In this document: positions 36,286 to 47,974 of the stretch, piece after piece | How positions within the stretch are numbered: position 1 is the first letter of the stretch | How the letters are laid out: each line of letters begins with the position of its first letter | Assembly (NCBI GenBank): GCA_037157565.1 | Contig: JAZHRO010000012.1 | Location: 3,312,501-3,376,500 of the forward strand | DNA from: Thalassia testudinum | Lineage: Eukaryota; Streptophyta; Magnoliopsida; Alismatales; Hydrocharitaceae | DNA: 64,000 nt | Direction of reading: 5' to 3' | Notes under the pieces: generated by a model | Told to the model about the DNA's origin: nothing | What the model saw: the letters and a program-made list of their open reading frames with translations, nothing else | Databases searched by the model: none | Translations under genes and position numbers: made by a program

Positions 36286-38629
36286 TGATTGCACAGCAAT
36301 CATAAGTCTTAATTGACCTAGATTAGGCTAGAACTTAGCATAAGTTAAGGAAATTCATGCACGCATAAGCATTTTCTGCATCTTTATTGCTTTACTTTAG
36401 TTATGCATAAAATAATGTTCTAATGTACTGATTAAGTGCATTATGTCGATTGCAGGAAATAAGTAGATCTGGAGCTGGATCTGGAGTAGGATCTGAAGTT
36501 GGATCTGGTATAACGGGAGTTGTAGTAGAGCTGGAGCAGAAGGCTTAGTTTAGATATAGGAACAATAATATAAGGGGGTTAAAAGCTTGTTATTCTATTG
36601 AGTAAGAATAAAGTAGTAAAATGTGAAGAGCTTAGGCCCATCCTAGCCCTAGGATAGCTTAGAGACTTCCCCAAGCCTTAGCCACCCTTAGATTAGGTCA
36701 CAACACCCTAGGAAGCCCTAAAACCCTAGTTCCAACCCTTATATGGACATCCAGATAAGTTATAGGATGTCTAGGGCCCTTAGCCATCTCCCGCACACCT
36801 CAAACCCACTTCTGCAGTGTTATTGGACGTCCAGACACTTTGCCAAACATCCAATTTCTACAAAGTACCCAAAACAAAACCTTGATTTCTCCCTGACTCA
36901 AATTGGATGTCCATAATTGAAGTATGGACTTCTGATTTTTTATTATAAGTCGTCTGATCCTATTATTGGACGTCTGATACTGGTCTCCAGTCCCTGTTTT
37001 GTGATTTAAGTCTTTATCTTGGATCTCTAGCTCACTAGACCTAATCCCAACCCCATAGGAACCTAAATTAAGGTGCCCTAACCCTACTACATCACCTCTA
37101 GACCTACCTAAAAACCTAATTTGGTCCTCACCAAACCCAATTTACTTAGATCAAAGTCAATTACCTTCACCTAAGTCAATTGGACTCATTGAGTCCAATT
37201 GAGCTTAGATCTCAACCCACACAAGTTCAATTGGACTTAGTGAGAGTCCAATTGACTTAAAACCAACCTAATTGAGTTATGTCACCCTCAATTAGGCTCA
37301 CACTCAATCAATTAAACTTCGGTTAAGTTTAATTGCATTTTCACCTTAGCAATTAGGGTTTGTAACCCTAAAATCAAGACCTACACCTACCCAAACCCCT
37401 TAGGACTTAATCTAAGCCACCTAGCCACATAGAGCACGACCACACACACACACCCATTCATGCACACCCACTTCTCTAGAGTTCTCTGGAACTCTCCTTG
37501 AAGTGGTGCCACCTCTCGGTTGCCAAATTTAGCAACCAAGAGGCATTCAAATTGAGATCCACAATTTTTGGATCTCAAAAGACCACCTCCACCCCCATGT
37601 GGCCGGCCACTCTTTGACTCTCTCTAGAGAGTTCCACACCTCTCAAGAGAGAAGCCATTGGGTCTATAAAAAGACCCCGTGGGTGGCCATTTGCATTGAT
37701 TCACATCCCTTGGCTTCATTGGCATCACTCACCTCATTGGCTCCATACATGCCCACCTCCACTTAGGTTAGCTACTCCACCTCCACGAGCTCACCCCCAT
37801 TATGGATCAATCCTCCCTCTCTCCAAGGGTTGGCCTAAGCTACATTGGCCGCCCCTCATTCTCCTCCCGACCACTCCAAGGCCATCGGGGACCACCCCTG
37901 AAAGCCCTTTCATTCTTCTAGATTTAATTCATGCTCTTCATAATTTTATTGCTTTTATTACTACTTAATAGCATAGTCTTACTTCTCCTACAATGATGCA
38001 TGTGAAATCCCCCCATCGATTTTTGTATGCAATCATTTTCTGGTAGCTAGGTTTAATTTTCAAGCATTTATGTACAAGCTTTCCTCTAGATTCCTTGTAC
38101 AAACAACCCCCCAATGAATGAATGAAAATGCATATATATATATATATATATATATATCTTTATGTGTTTGAAATCACCACGAGCTTAATAATTATCATAT
38201 TTGCGTGATTTAAGTGCCTGCTCTTTAACTGTCTATCTATTACGCACCAGCATGTCATTTCCTGAGGATATTGAAAATCTAACAATAGATGCTTTCTCCA
38301 TAACTAGTCACCACCTCACTAGAATCGTGCGCACAGAAACTCACACGTTCACTTTCGTAATTTACTTGACGCATGCGCATGTGATCCGAGTTAATAACAG
38401 AAGTGGTGAAGTTTTAGTTAGGAGATTGGAAACCGGCGTGCGTCTTTAAATGAAGTAGAGTAGTAAAAGATCAATTCCAAAAGTGAAAGCAAAGCCTCCT
38501 AGAGACGAACGACCGGGACTCAAGTCTCATAATTTTTGCAAAACAATATCTTTGTTGGATCGTACTTCGTAACTATACTACGACACATTTCTTTTTTTCT
38601 ATCAAAAATGCGATCTACGATTTTCAACA
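36286..38629 (+). repeat. E 5' LTR (2344 bp)
   Basis: TGATTGCACAG ... TTTTCAACA, with a 17-nt terminal hairpin (36286-36302). U3 carries two hairpins with the same stem TCAATTGGACT (37176-37202 and 37227-37255). TATA box at 37664-37673; an (AT)n tract at 38132-38157 lies in the downstream part. Confidence 0.92.
37664..37673 (+). promoter_or_regulatory. TATA box, E 5' LTR
   Basis: CTATAAAAAG; aligned with 57419-57428 in the 3' LTR. Confidence 0.65.
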
Positions 38630-38631
38630 AA

Positions 38632-38649
38632 TGGCGTCGTTGCTAGGGA
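38632..38649 (+). other. E primer-binding site (tRNA-Asp, diverged)
   Basis: TGGCGTCGTTGCTAGGGA, 16 of 18 matching the tRNA-Asp complement, two bases after the LTR. Confidence 0.87.
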
Positions 38650-40322
38650 GGCAACATCATTTTCTTTGAGTTTGATCTTTTAAAACATCACTAACGAATT
38701 TGCCTCTGCTTTGTTTTTGATGTGCAGGAAAAATGGGAAGAGAATGGGATCAGTGCACACAACGAGCGCGGCAAAGAAACAATCCAGGTGCACATCATCA
38801 TTCTCCTTAGATTAGGTTTTCTTTTTCTGAACCCTAGGACTAGATCTACTTCCTGCAAACTCTTTCAAAAAAAAAAGAGATGATTTTACTCATTTTCGTG
38901 AAAAATAAAAAATAAAAAAGAAAAAAATTTTGAAAAAATCTAGGTTAGGTTTCCTTTCGAATCTAAGTTAGTTTGAAAAAGAAGAAAAAAAAAAGATATT
39001 TTCTTTGAATCCTTTGAAATTTTCTTTTAAAAAAAAACATGCAAAAGTTTTGAACAAAAAAAAAAAAAATCCAGTTTGGTGGAAAGCTTAGATTTCAACT
39101 CAAACCTCTTTAAAGAGCTTTTCCACCATCTTCTGATTTTCACCCAGATTTCAAATCTAAATTAAAAATTCGATTGCCAAAACATTAGTTAGCAAAAAAT
39201 TCTGAAATTTGGGCTAAACCTTCATTTTCAAACTCTCTTTCAAATTCCACTGTTACTTTGAAAAAATTTTAAGTATACAATTTTTAAAAATTCACAAAGT
39301 GCATGGGGGTCAGACTGACCCAGATTCAAAATTTTTCAAATTTTAAAAAGTGATTTCGAGCAATCCGCGAATCTGTTTTGACTAAAAATGGTGGGGTTTC
39401 AACGCTGATCTCATTGGCTTTATTTCCACATTTTTCCTAAATTTTTGAAGGTCATTTGGTACTGTTTCAAAGCAAAAAACGACTAGGGGTCAAAGTTCTA
39501 GATCTGACCCCCTGAAATTCAAAATTCTCTAAAAATTCGGGTTAAATAGTAAAAATTCCAAAAAAATATTCTATGAAAAACTAATTGAAAAAGGAATCTA
39601 CACTCAAAATTTCAAATCAATTGAATTCCAATTATTATCAGAGAATCAACATTACATTTGTAGTCTACTGAAATAAAAAAAAAACCTTAGGAGTGCATGC
39701 AACTTAGGTTAAATATTTAGGGTTACAACTAGAGACCACACCTTGGGCTAACCTAGACTTAATAAAGTCTAGTTAGCTGGTGAGCTTGGTCACCTTGTGG
39801 GCCACTCACCACAAACCCCACTGAAGAAAACGGGTTAAAAATTAATTTTAAAACACGAAATCAACCCGAGTTCATTGTCGTACTACTGGGTGTTTGTTAA
39901 TCTCTCTTGCCGAACCTGGTGACTAAGTTTACAGGGTAGTGTCAAACGACCGCGGCTTGGGGGTCAACGGAACTGGAGGCGTAAGCCAAAGGAAGAACCT
40001 TCCCCTTAGTCCCCCCATAACCAGACTGGCTGGCTTAGCTTGAGAGGATGGAATCACTTGCAGTCGGTTGAACGACGAACTTATCTTCAGGAATTCAAAT
40101 TTCTAACGAAAAATCTGGTCACCTGATCTATAAGGACCATTTGATTGACAGGGCCTTAGCCTTGTCTTGCTTGGCTGCACCAACCCAGGGGTTGGGTGGT
40201 GTATGCAAGGAAGGTGGTCACTTCGACCTCGCTTGGTTGGACCTTGGGAGCCACTCCCAAGGAGGCGAGTCACCTTGCCCAGACCATCTTCTCCCCCCAT
40301 TTCTTCTACTCCAAGAGCCACC
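38650..40322 (+). other. E 5' leader
   Basis: AT-rich. A short exon-like segment (about 38728-38787) lies between GATGTGCAG and CCAGGTGCAC. A GC-rich block at 39930-40030 contains GTCAAACGACCGCGGCT and GGAGGCGTAAGCC, nearly the same as in the F leader at 45930-46020. Frames reading into gag upstream of 40323 are not supported. Confidence 0.65.
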
Positions 40323-42488
40323 ATGGCAAATCCTGGACTTGGACCTAGACCGGGTCAGGACATCGAGAATCTGGACCTAATGGCTCGTTTGGAAGATCGG
40401 GTCGCCGAATCTGAGGAGCGACATCAGCAGAGCATGGATTGCATTTTGACTACACTTGACAAGATGCAGCACCCACCACGAGGACAACAACTGCAGGGTT
40501 TCTACGACCCAGCCGCACAAATCGTCACACTTCTTGTCAGAATTCCCACAAGCGGAGATGCGTTTGAGCTCAAGCCCAATGTAATTGGGTTGATCAGCAC
40601 TCATTTCTATGGGAACTCAAGCGAAGATCCGTTCCAGCACCTTGAGGACCTGAGTTGACTCACTGAATCAATTCGACCCAGGAATGTTGATCTCGGGATT
40701 GTTCTGATGAAGCTTTTCCCATTCTCACTGAGGGACAAAGCTTCATACTGGTTCAAGACTATTGGGAAGCCAATTGGAACCAGGTCGGAATTACGACGTG
40801 AATTCCTACAAAAGTTCTTCCCAATCAGTCGAACAAACGCAATGCAGCGCGCAATCCCGACTTTCTCCCAGGGAGCTGGGGAGAAAGTACATGAAGCATG
40901 GGACAGATTTCATGACCTTCTCCAAAAATGCTCGCATCATGGTATACCCAGATGGCACTTAGCCCAGATTTTTTACCATGGGCTGGATGACACACATCGG
41001 TATCTGGCCGATGCATCTAGCGACTGGAATTTTCTCGCAAAAGACGAGAACAGTGCATTTAAGTTGTTCGAATCATTAGCGGAGAACTCGATGAATGTCT
41101 CATCTATGAACCAGTTTCAGCGGCCTGGTCAGTAGCGAGTTGGTGTCCACGAGGCTCACACCGAATCTATTCGAGCCTACATGGATATCATCGTCAAGCA
41201 GTTGGATAGAATAAACCTAATTGAGAAGAAGATTGACTAGATCAGTCAAGGTCAATCCGTCTTGAGATCTGTCACCGCAAGATCCTCCTATGCACCCCGA
41301 GCCCCTCCTACTCAAATTAATCTACTCACTCGGGATGCATCTTCTCTGTATTTACGAGATCCCACATATCAGGATCCTGTGAATAATTCAGATCTGGCAC
41401 CCTATGGCCAGGGTTACGCACCACCTACAAATTATAATGCATATCCCCTTGACGGATATACGTCTCAAACATCATCGGCCTACGAGGGTGTCAGCGCTAT
41501 CCAAGGATACGGGCATAGTAACCCGTATTCAGAGACGTATAACCCTGGTTGGCGCCAGCAACCGAACTTCTCCTGGTCAGGTAATTCACAGAGACCACAT
41601 CAAGATCCACACTACTAGACCAGGCAATACGGGAATGCGCAAAACACGCATCCTAGGTAGCAGCCATTCCTACCTTAGCAGTAGCAACCCCACTCATTAT
41701 ATCAGCCGCTGCACCAAGCTGCCAACCACCCTCCAAAACGGGTTGACCCTTTAGAGGCATTGAAAGAGGAGCTGCAAGAATCAATGAGGAAGTCTACACA
41801 AGATAGCTTACAAATTATGAAGGTGATGGTTGATCAGATTTAGACCATACAAAACACGTAGAACCAGCTATTGCAGGAGCATAGGACTCAGGGAGCCTTG
41901 CCCTCCCAACCCGTCCTGAATCCTCGATTTGTGTAGAACCAGGGCACCCCGCCTAGGTTTCATGCACCACAGGGATAGGCACACGCCATACTACAGGCGC
42001 CTCCTGCAACACCTGGTTACGCGCAAGGCCATCCGCCTTTGCAGAATCCCACGTATTCTGCCCCTTCCGCTCCCCTGCCACCTCATGGATAGCAGGCCGA
42101 TGCACACGCTGTCTCATTGCGGAGAGGAAGGAAGACATTTGACCCACCACCTAGGCAGGCGGGTTCTAATTTTTCCCCTCCTTCACCGCAAGTAGATTTG
42201 ACTCCATTATCTTAGGAGCCACCTATGGCAGATAAGGGTAAGAGTCCACTCAACCCTGAGATTCCCGTCCCTTTTCCTGAGGCTCTGACACAAAATGCAG
42301 AATGGAAAAAGGACACGTGGAATTTCGAGGACCTGAAATCGATGTTTAAGGAAGTACATATTCAGGTCCCCCTACTCGAGGCTATCGATCACATTCCCAC
42401 TGTCGCTAGGTTCTTCAAGGACTATTGTACCCCAAAGCGATAGCCGAGAATTGGACTACAGGCGATTCTGTCGAAAGAAGCTAGCGTC
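40323..42488 (+). pseudogene. gag: E gag
   Basis: Starts at the ATG in a good context (CCACCATGG, 40321-40329). An N-terminal charged helix (residues about 20-45) precedes the Retrotrans_gag core: LQGFYDP, FELKPNVIGLI, MKLFPFSLRDKASYWF, FLQKFFPISRT, C-S-H-H-G, LAQIFYHGLDD, NSAFKLFESLAENS. A long Gln/Pro/Tyr-rich linker follows, then VSLRRGR (the TLRSG block, changed). The frame is unbroken from here to the end of the protease except for substitution-type stops, which are TAG or TGA (for example 40656, 41133, 41238, 41616, 42441), nearly all where Gln or Arg would be expected. Would form the particle; not expressible now. Confidence 0.9.
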
Positions 42489-43097
42489 GTGATTCTAGCT
42501 AACCTACCGTCGAAGAAGAAAGACCCTGGTACCCCACTCATATCCTGCTTCTTGAAGGATTCTCCATTTGATCGGGCCCTTTTAGATTTGGGTTCATCCA
42601 TCAACTTAACTCCCATCACCGTATTTGATCGATTTCGATTTGGAGAGTTGAAACCCACCTCGATTACCATTTAGCTGGCTGACAGATCAATCAAAACACC
42701 AAGGGGGGTGGTTGAGAACGTGATCGTGAAAGTCTGCAGGTTTTGCTTTCCCACAGATTTTTTCGTTCTCGATATGGAAGTTCCTCCTAATCTTTGATAT
42801 GCACCAATTATTTTGGGTTGCCCATTTCTGGCGACAACCTGAGTGAACATCGATTGTGCATCTGGGTGTATGGAGATTGCCCTAGGCAATGAGCGACTTC
42901 GATTAGACATTTTCAGGGTAGCAAAGAACTTCGACTGTGATCGAATAGAAGAGGATGGTGAAGATGAAGATTCGGCTTACTGTGGTAACATTGGGCTCCT
43001 TTGTGACGACCCAATGTCTCATTCGTCTACACTATCAAGGTTCTCGAACATTGATCCACACGGGACCAAAACCACTGCATTACACATATCTCCCTGA
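42489..43097 (+). pseudogene. E retropepsin
   Basis: Same frame as gag. Active-site motif ALLDLGSSIN (D-L-G-S), then FGELKP, LADRS, FPTDFFVLDME and IILGCPFLAT. The order and spacing match the proteases of A and C. Stops at 42672 (TAG), 42795 (TGA) and 42840 (TGA). The acidic stretch that follows (DCDRIEEDGEDEDS) resembles the tails in A and C. F is inserted 110 bp downstream. Confidence 0.87.
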
Positions 43098-43660
43098 GGA
43101 TCTGATTGTTTGGGGTGTGCTTCTGGCCACAGCACCCCCGAATCCAGCTATCTTGATCCATATATTACTTAATCGCCCCTATTATTACAGGAAGACGTGA
43201 CTACAGCTGATGTAAACACATTTACACTACTTAAAATGTCTATTTATGCATGTTCTTAAGCATAGGATTGCATTTCATAATATAAATATTGCATAACATG
43301 CATCATCTTGCATTTAGAGTAGTTTGAATAAAATGGAGGTTAATTGTCTCATTTTATGTGCTTGGACAGGGCAAACATTTAATCGGGGCCTCGGATCAAA
43401 GATCCAACCGTATGGATGTGATCAGGGCGACGATTGGAGTTCAACGACTCCAAGATCGCCCTAATCAGGCATCCGTAGCATCAGATAGAGACTGGGGAAC
43501 CCTAGAAGATCAAGGGCCAGGATGGTTTAAATCCACACTTCAGATGGCAAATCCGACCACACGGATGAATTTGGATCGACGATCGCAACCCAACGACACA
43601 AAAATCGAGTCAATCCGACATCCGTGGCACCATCTACAACTTCCAGAAGATGGACGGCCA

Positions 43661-43684
43661 AGATGGCGCCACGTGGCACCATCT
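43661..43684. promoter_or_regulatory. G-box palindrome, F 5' LTR
   Basis: Imperfect 24-bp palindrome around GCCACGTGGC; the core is intact. Confidence 0.55.
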
Positions 43685-43804
43685 CGGCCGCCCAAACGGC
43701 CGCCTACACTCTATGAAGACCGCGCACCCATCCCCTCTCCACCGTTGGATCTCAATCCAACGGCTGTGGACGCATCTTGTTAAAAGCATCCGCGTAACCA
43801 TTTG

Positions 43805-43867
43805 GGTGAGGTAGCGCAGTGGTCCAGCGCCTTATCGCGAGGCGCTGGCGCGCGTTCGTGCCTCGCC
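43805..43867 (+). other. tRNA-like module in the F 5' LTR
   Basis: Paired ends GGTGAGG/CCTCGCC (one G-T pair), A-box-like TAGCGCAGTGG, a 5-bp stem with a 7-nt loop at the anticodon-arm position (CGCCT/AGGCG) and B-box-like GTTCGTGCC. 63 nt, too short for a tRNA because the T-stem is missing. Confidence 0.55.
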
Positions 43868-44224
43868 AAACAATTTCTGAGGCGAGCGGGCGTGCTTCAA
43901 TTGACCGCACGATCGCGATCCAGCGGCCGCGCGCGCCCGATAGTGCCGACGCGCGATTGGACGCGCGCGTGAACGCGCGATCGCACGCGTAGGCGGGCAG
44001 GCGGCAGCAGTGAAGGCGCGATTTTAAGCCGTCCGATCTCACGATCGGACGGCTGAAAATCAATCGACGTGCGTAGGCGTTATGCGCGGGCGGCTGAGCG
44101 GGCACGCGTGGGTGCGGAAGCGACGCGCGCACTGGGGGCTTTAGCGACGGTTTCATCCGTCACTAAAGACCCCTCATTTATTGTTTTGAAGTTGTAATGT
44201 CCATTTTGCCCCCACTCCTTGCAA

Positions 44225-44234
44225 CTATAAAAGG
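44225..44234 (+). promoter_or_regulatory. TATA box, F 5' LTR
   Basis: CTATAAAAGG; transcription probably starts near 44260, in CT-rich sequence. Confidence 0.65.
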
Positions 44235-44995
44235 AGACCCCCTCCATACGAAATTCTCATCCCTTCCTTCTCCTCTCTACCTCTCCAAAGCTCAAGAGAA
44301 GCTTGTCCCACACTCGGGATGCTTCTCGCGAGATAAAGTCCAAATTTTCGTCCCCCTTCGGAAGTGGATCCCGCGACGACGATGGCGTGCTGCTCCGTTC
44401 TCGTTCTTCTGCTTCGTCCTCCTTCGTCCCGCTTCGTCCTCCTTCATCCAGGCGTCGTCCCATCCGGCTCGTCCTCCAAGCGACCGTCGAGGAGGATTCT
44501 CTCTCCCTATTCTTTTCATTGCTTTCTAGTATAGATTTACTGCTTTCTAGAGTAGTTTATTCATCCTCCGAGCGATCGTCGAGGAGGACATTTCTCCCTC
44601 CATTCTTTTAATGCTTTCTAGAGTAAATTTATCGCTTTCTAGTGTAATGGTTTTATGCTTTCTAGTTGTAATGAACTATCCTCTTAATGATAAATTCTGT
44701 GTCTATTCTACATCTCATTTTGATTTCCATGTGTAGTATTCTCTCTCTCTCTTACTCTCTCTCTCTCTTCTATTTGTTGTAGATACTTAGATAGTCTAAA
44801 TTGAATTTCTTCGTGATAAAATAAAAAGAAACGCGAAGTTTTTTAAATCAAACGTCTGCCTCCCTGTGTTTGACCCGGAATTTTAATTTTGGTATAAATT
44901 TTATTTGTTGAACACGAATCCTTCGCTTTCGAACAACAACGACAGTTTTTTCCAAAACCGAACACGTTAGCGTAGGTTCGCACCGTTCAACATTT

Positions 44996-45013
44996 TGGCG
45001 CCGTTGCCGGGGA
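44996..45013 (+). other. F primer-binding site (tRNA-Asp, perfect)
   Basis: TGGCGCCGTTGCCGGGGA, 18 of 18 matching the complement of plant tRNA-Asp(GTC); three bases after the LTR. Confidence 0.95.
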
Positions 45014-46171
45014 GGCAACGCTCTTTGATTTCTCTTCGCATTTTGTAACTTACAAATCATTTACCTCACTTTTCTCCTTTCTTATTGTAATTGCAAGTAC
45101 TCTTTCGAGACAGGCAAAAGCGATAGATCGGAGTAAAGTGCTGTGGAAGGTTTTGTAAGTTATCCCCCACCTCCCACCCATTAGATTTCATTTCATCACT
45201 AATAATTCAAACATCAATCAACCTAGGTGTTCTTATAAACTCTAAGGTCAGATTGTTTGTTGTTTGACATCCATACTCACTCCAACCCCCACATTAAAAA
45301 AGAAAAAAATAAAAAAATCTCACAGAGGTACACAACCTCATCTGATTTTCTAACTCAACCGGTAAACCGATCTTAGGAGCCGGTACACACATTCAAACAC
45401 ATAATCGAGTAGAAATCAGATTAGGTAATCATTTGTGTGCCTAATTAAGTGGTGCATCAGGCCAGTTGTTTGAGTTATTTGGGCCGCACCACTTCAAATA
45501 AAATCAACTCATCAAGTAGCTGCCAATTAGGTTCAACTCTTAGGGATCTACCAGGCACTCCACATTCTTTTTAAACTTTAAAGGAAAACATCTTCACCTG
45601 TGCTTGCAAAACTTGGTGTGCCAATGAAACTTGATTAAAAACACCTAAAGTTGAATCCTAAAAGCTACTAAGCAAGATTTGAACCTTAAAATTCACCACA
45701 TCAAAAATAATCTTGCTTGAAAACCACTGGTTGTGCATGCACACACAAAGCAATCAATCATTAAGGGCACAACCCATTTAAAGGGCCCGTCACATTCCAA
45801 AGTACATTCAAACCTAGCCCTAAATAAAACAGAGTAGACGTTGTCCTTAAGGATTGGACTCGCTCTTCAGAACTCAGAACGAGATTATTTTCGATTAGTC
45901 TATTTCTACTGTTCAATCTGATGTCTAGCTAGGGGAGCAGAGTCAAATGATCGCGGCTGGGGGGTACACTAGGAATCGGAGGCGCAAGCCGAAGGAAGAA
46001 CCTTCTCCCCAGTCCCTCCTTCTAACTGGTTGGATTGAACAGACAGAAGTAGATCAAATCGTTCCTTTATCTCAAGACGGGTTCTGGGAGTCTGTAGGTC
46101 TGTAGGCTAACCCATTTAAGGACAGGTTTGATTGATTATATTGCAGGGCACCTTTCTTCCTCCCATGTCTC
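45014..46171 (+). other. F 5' leader
   Basis: About 1.16 kb, non-coding. A short purine-rich segment bounded by GAGACAGG and GTAAGT (about 45105-45160) follows the PBS. The block at 45930-46020 (GTCAAATGATCGCGGCT, GGAGGCGCAAGCCG, AAGGAAGAACCTTC) is shared with E and lies about 150 bp before the ORF. Confidence 0.65.
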
Positions 46172-47974
46172 ATGAATCCTTCCACATATTTCACGCATTC
46201 CCGCTCTTTCACTCCTGTTATAAATTATCCGCAACATGACGATTATCTCGACTCATATTGTAATCAACCATCAGTTAGTTGGGATAATTCGGATTGGGGA
46301 TACAATTCCGGACCCCCGTGTTTAAGGTCTAACCCTGAACACTTTGATTCTGATTTCTATCCTTCTCAGAGCTACATCGATTATAGATCGTCCTCCTTTC
46401 ATGAACAACCTAATACGATCTACAATCAAGAAGGATACACCGATCCTTACCCATCCTCTGATTTCACTGCCTTTAGGTCATCACCATCCTTTGAACATTC
46501 TGAAATGACCTATTTTCAGGAAGGGTATAACGAATCTCAATTCGTTAATTCCTCTGCTTTGATGTCAAACCCGCCCAATCCTGAACCAACTCATTTGGTT
46601 CAGGTTAATCAGGTTCAAGATAAGGTTCTGGCTAACTTAAGGAATATCATACAATCTTTAGAAGTTCAGCCAATACCTTGCATTGAGAGATTGGAGCCCC
46701 TGATTGAAATGATTGATGATTTAAACAAGTCTTTGTTGGATTGGCTCCAGGACGTTAATGATAAGAACCCGGGTGAGTTTCTACTTGGGAAATTAGCGAA
46801 ATTGAGGATGAGGTTCGTGGTTGCTTTGGTTCAATCCTGGGATGATTCCCATGATGAACCCTCTTCAAGAAAGCCAAAGACAGAACCCGCTCAGGCACCT
46901 GTTGGGGGGAACACGTGTTACGAGGCTGACCAGATTGAATTAAAGCAACCAATTAAGGATGATCTGATTTCTTCACCTGAGATCCCTGAGCTGGGTTACG
47001 AGAAAACATATGTCTCCTGGGAACACAAAGTGACAACTGATTTTGGGACGTACATTGATACGGATCCTGATTTCTTTGATGGTGAAGATTCAAGTTGCGA
47101 AGTCTCACACGAGTTTTCAGAACACGATTTTTGTGAGACAATTGGGCCTGAGGAATCTGATAGATCATTTGGTAGCCCAATAACTGAGGAAACTGATCTT
47201 ATTAGGGCACACATTACGGATCCAGAATCACAGTTTCTGGAAGAATCAGTTCAATGCCCTGATTATCAGTTACACCCTGTTGAGCTTATTGATGATTCTA
47301 ATTCTGAGATAATTAGACCCAAGTCAATTTTGATTTTGCCACACCATCTAGACTTGGAGATTTCAGACGGGGTGATGAATATACAAGAGGTCATGGAATT
47401 TGATATGCTGAATGAGGAGGATAGGAGTTGGGAAATTCTAATTTGGGAAGTCAATTTTGGAGGAAATAGAAGATTGAGTCGAAGGGTTCCTTTTAAGCTA
47501 AAACCATCAAATCAGAACCCTTACGACATTTGTTTCGAGGATGTTCAACTCAAGCACACATTCAACGATTATCCTTTTGAGCTTCAATTCTCTGTAACCC
47601 GACATTTTGGCCTTGGGTTGCATCCTCATAAATCGCAGGCCCGACCCTGCTTGCATTCTGATTTTAGGTTTTGGGTAATTTTTATCCAAAACCTAAGATA
47701 TTCTCGATTATGGGGGATGGGTCTGCACCACAATCTGGTCCACATCTGTGGACCGCTGTTGACAGGTCGGAAGATTCTTCTATTTTTATTAATCCTGACC
47801 TGCACTTTTGAATTCTTCATTTCTTTTCTTTGTATAGTGTGCCTAGCTAAAGGCACTAAACTCAGCACATATATAGTTCTTTTTCGTTTTCATCTCGGAG
47901 CGGACCTGACATTCACGCAATTCAGGTGCTTTCTACGCTTTTCCACTCTATTTTATGTCTTTTTAATACAATGA
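46172..47974 (+). CDS. Unrecognised 600-residue acidic protein of element F
   Basis: An open frame with no gag or pol similarity. Residues 1 to about 135 are low complexity, rich in Tyr, Phe, Ser, Asn and Pro (repeated Y/F-rich YQEGY-, DSD/SYIDY-like segments), prion-like in composition. Residues about 145-220 are a probable helical or coiled-coil segment (VQDKVLANLRNIIQSL, LEPLIEMIDDLNKSLLDWL). Residues 225-480 are acidic and probably disordered. The C-terminal part has FGLGLHPHK and GMGLHHNLVHICG, followed by a very hydrophobic segment (about 525-557) that could be a membrane anchor, or simply translated 3' region, since it overlaps the conserved TAAACTCAGCACATATA motif. An earlier ATG in another frame (46163) does not yield a long product. 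D carries a broken homologue. Confidence 0.68.
   Translation: MNPSTYFTHSRSFTPVINYPQHDDYLDSYCNQPSVSWDNSDWGYNSGPPCLRSNPEHFDSDFYPSQSYIDYRSSSFHEQPNTIYNQEGYTDPYPSSDFTAFRSSPSFEHSEMTYFQEGYNESQFVNSSALMSNPPNPEPTHLVQVNQVQDKVLANLRNIIQSLEVQPIPCIERLEPLIEMIDDLNKSLLDWLQDVNDKNPGEFLLGKLAKLRMRFVVALVQSWDDSHDEPSSRKPKTEPAQAPVGGNTCYEADQIELKQPIKDDLISSPEIPELGYEKTYVSWEHKVTTDFGTYIDTDPDFFDGEDSSCEVSHEFSEHDFCETIGPEESDRSFGSPITEETDLIRAHITDPESQFLEESVQCPDYQLHPVELIDDSNSEIIRPKSILILPHHLDLEISDGVMNIQEVMEFDMLNEEDRSWEILIWEVNFGGNRRLSRRVPFKLKPSNQNPYDICFEDVQLKHTFNDYPFELQFSVTRHFGLGLHPHKSQARPCLHSDFRFWVIFIQNLRYSRLWGMGLHHNLVHICGPLLTGRKILLFLLILTCTFEFFISFLCIVCLAKGTKLSTYIVLFRFHLGADLTFTQFRCFLRFSTLFYVFLIQ

Larger units (their letters stand above)
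43208..44992 (+). repeat. F 5' LTR (1785 bp)
   Basis: TGATGTAAAC ... CGTTCAACA. U3 contains, in order, a G-box palindrome (about 43661-43684), a CCGTTGGAT/ATCCAACGG hairpin (43742-43764), a tRNA-like module (43805-43867), an AGCCGTCCGATC/GATCGGACGGCT hairpin (about 44026-44053), a CTTTAG/CTAAAG hairpin (about 44136-44166) and the TATA box (44225-44234). Confidence 0.93.

Noticed and set aside
37696..37968. 90-codon frame downstream of the E TATA box
   Set aside because: Low-complexity His/Pro/Ser reading of CT-rich leader sequence; not open in the same way in the 3' LTR.
38132..38157. (AT)n tract as an origin or regulatory site
   Set aside because: A simple microsatellite in the LTR, much shorter in the other LTR copy (about 57914-57927); slippage explains it.
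40323..43097. Reassignment of TAG to glutamine in element E
   Set aside because: TGA at Arg positions occurs as well, pol has a frameshift, and other elements in the window show ordinary decay. Deamination of methylated cytosine explains it.
43805..43867. Functional tRNA gene in the F LTR
   Set aside because: The T-stem is missing, total length is about 63 nt, and the base before the would-be anticodon is A and not T. Kept only as a tRNA-like module.
47740..47974. Membrane anchor at the end of the F protein as evidence for an Env-like role
   Set aside because: The hydrophobic tail overlaps a conserved non-coding motif also present in E and may be incidental translation; no signal peptide is seen.
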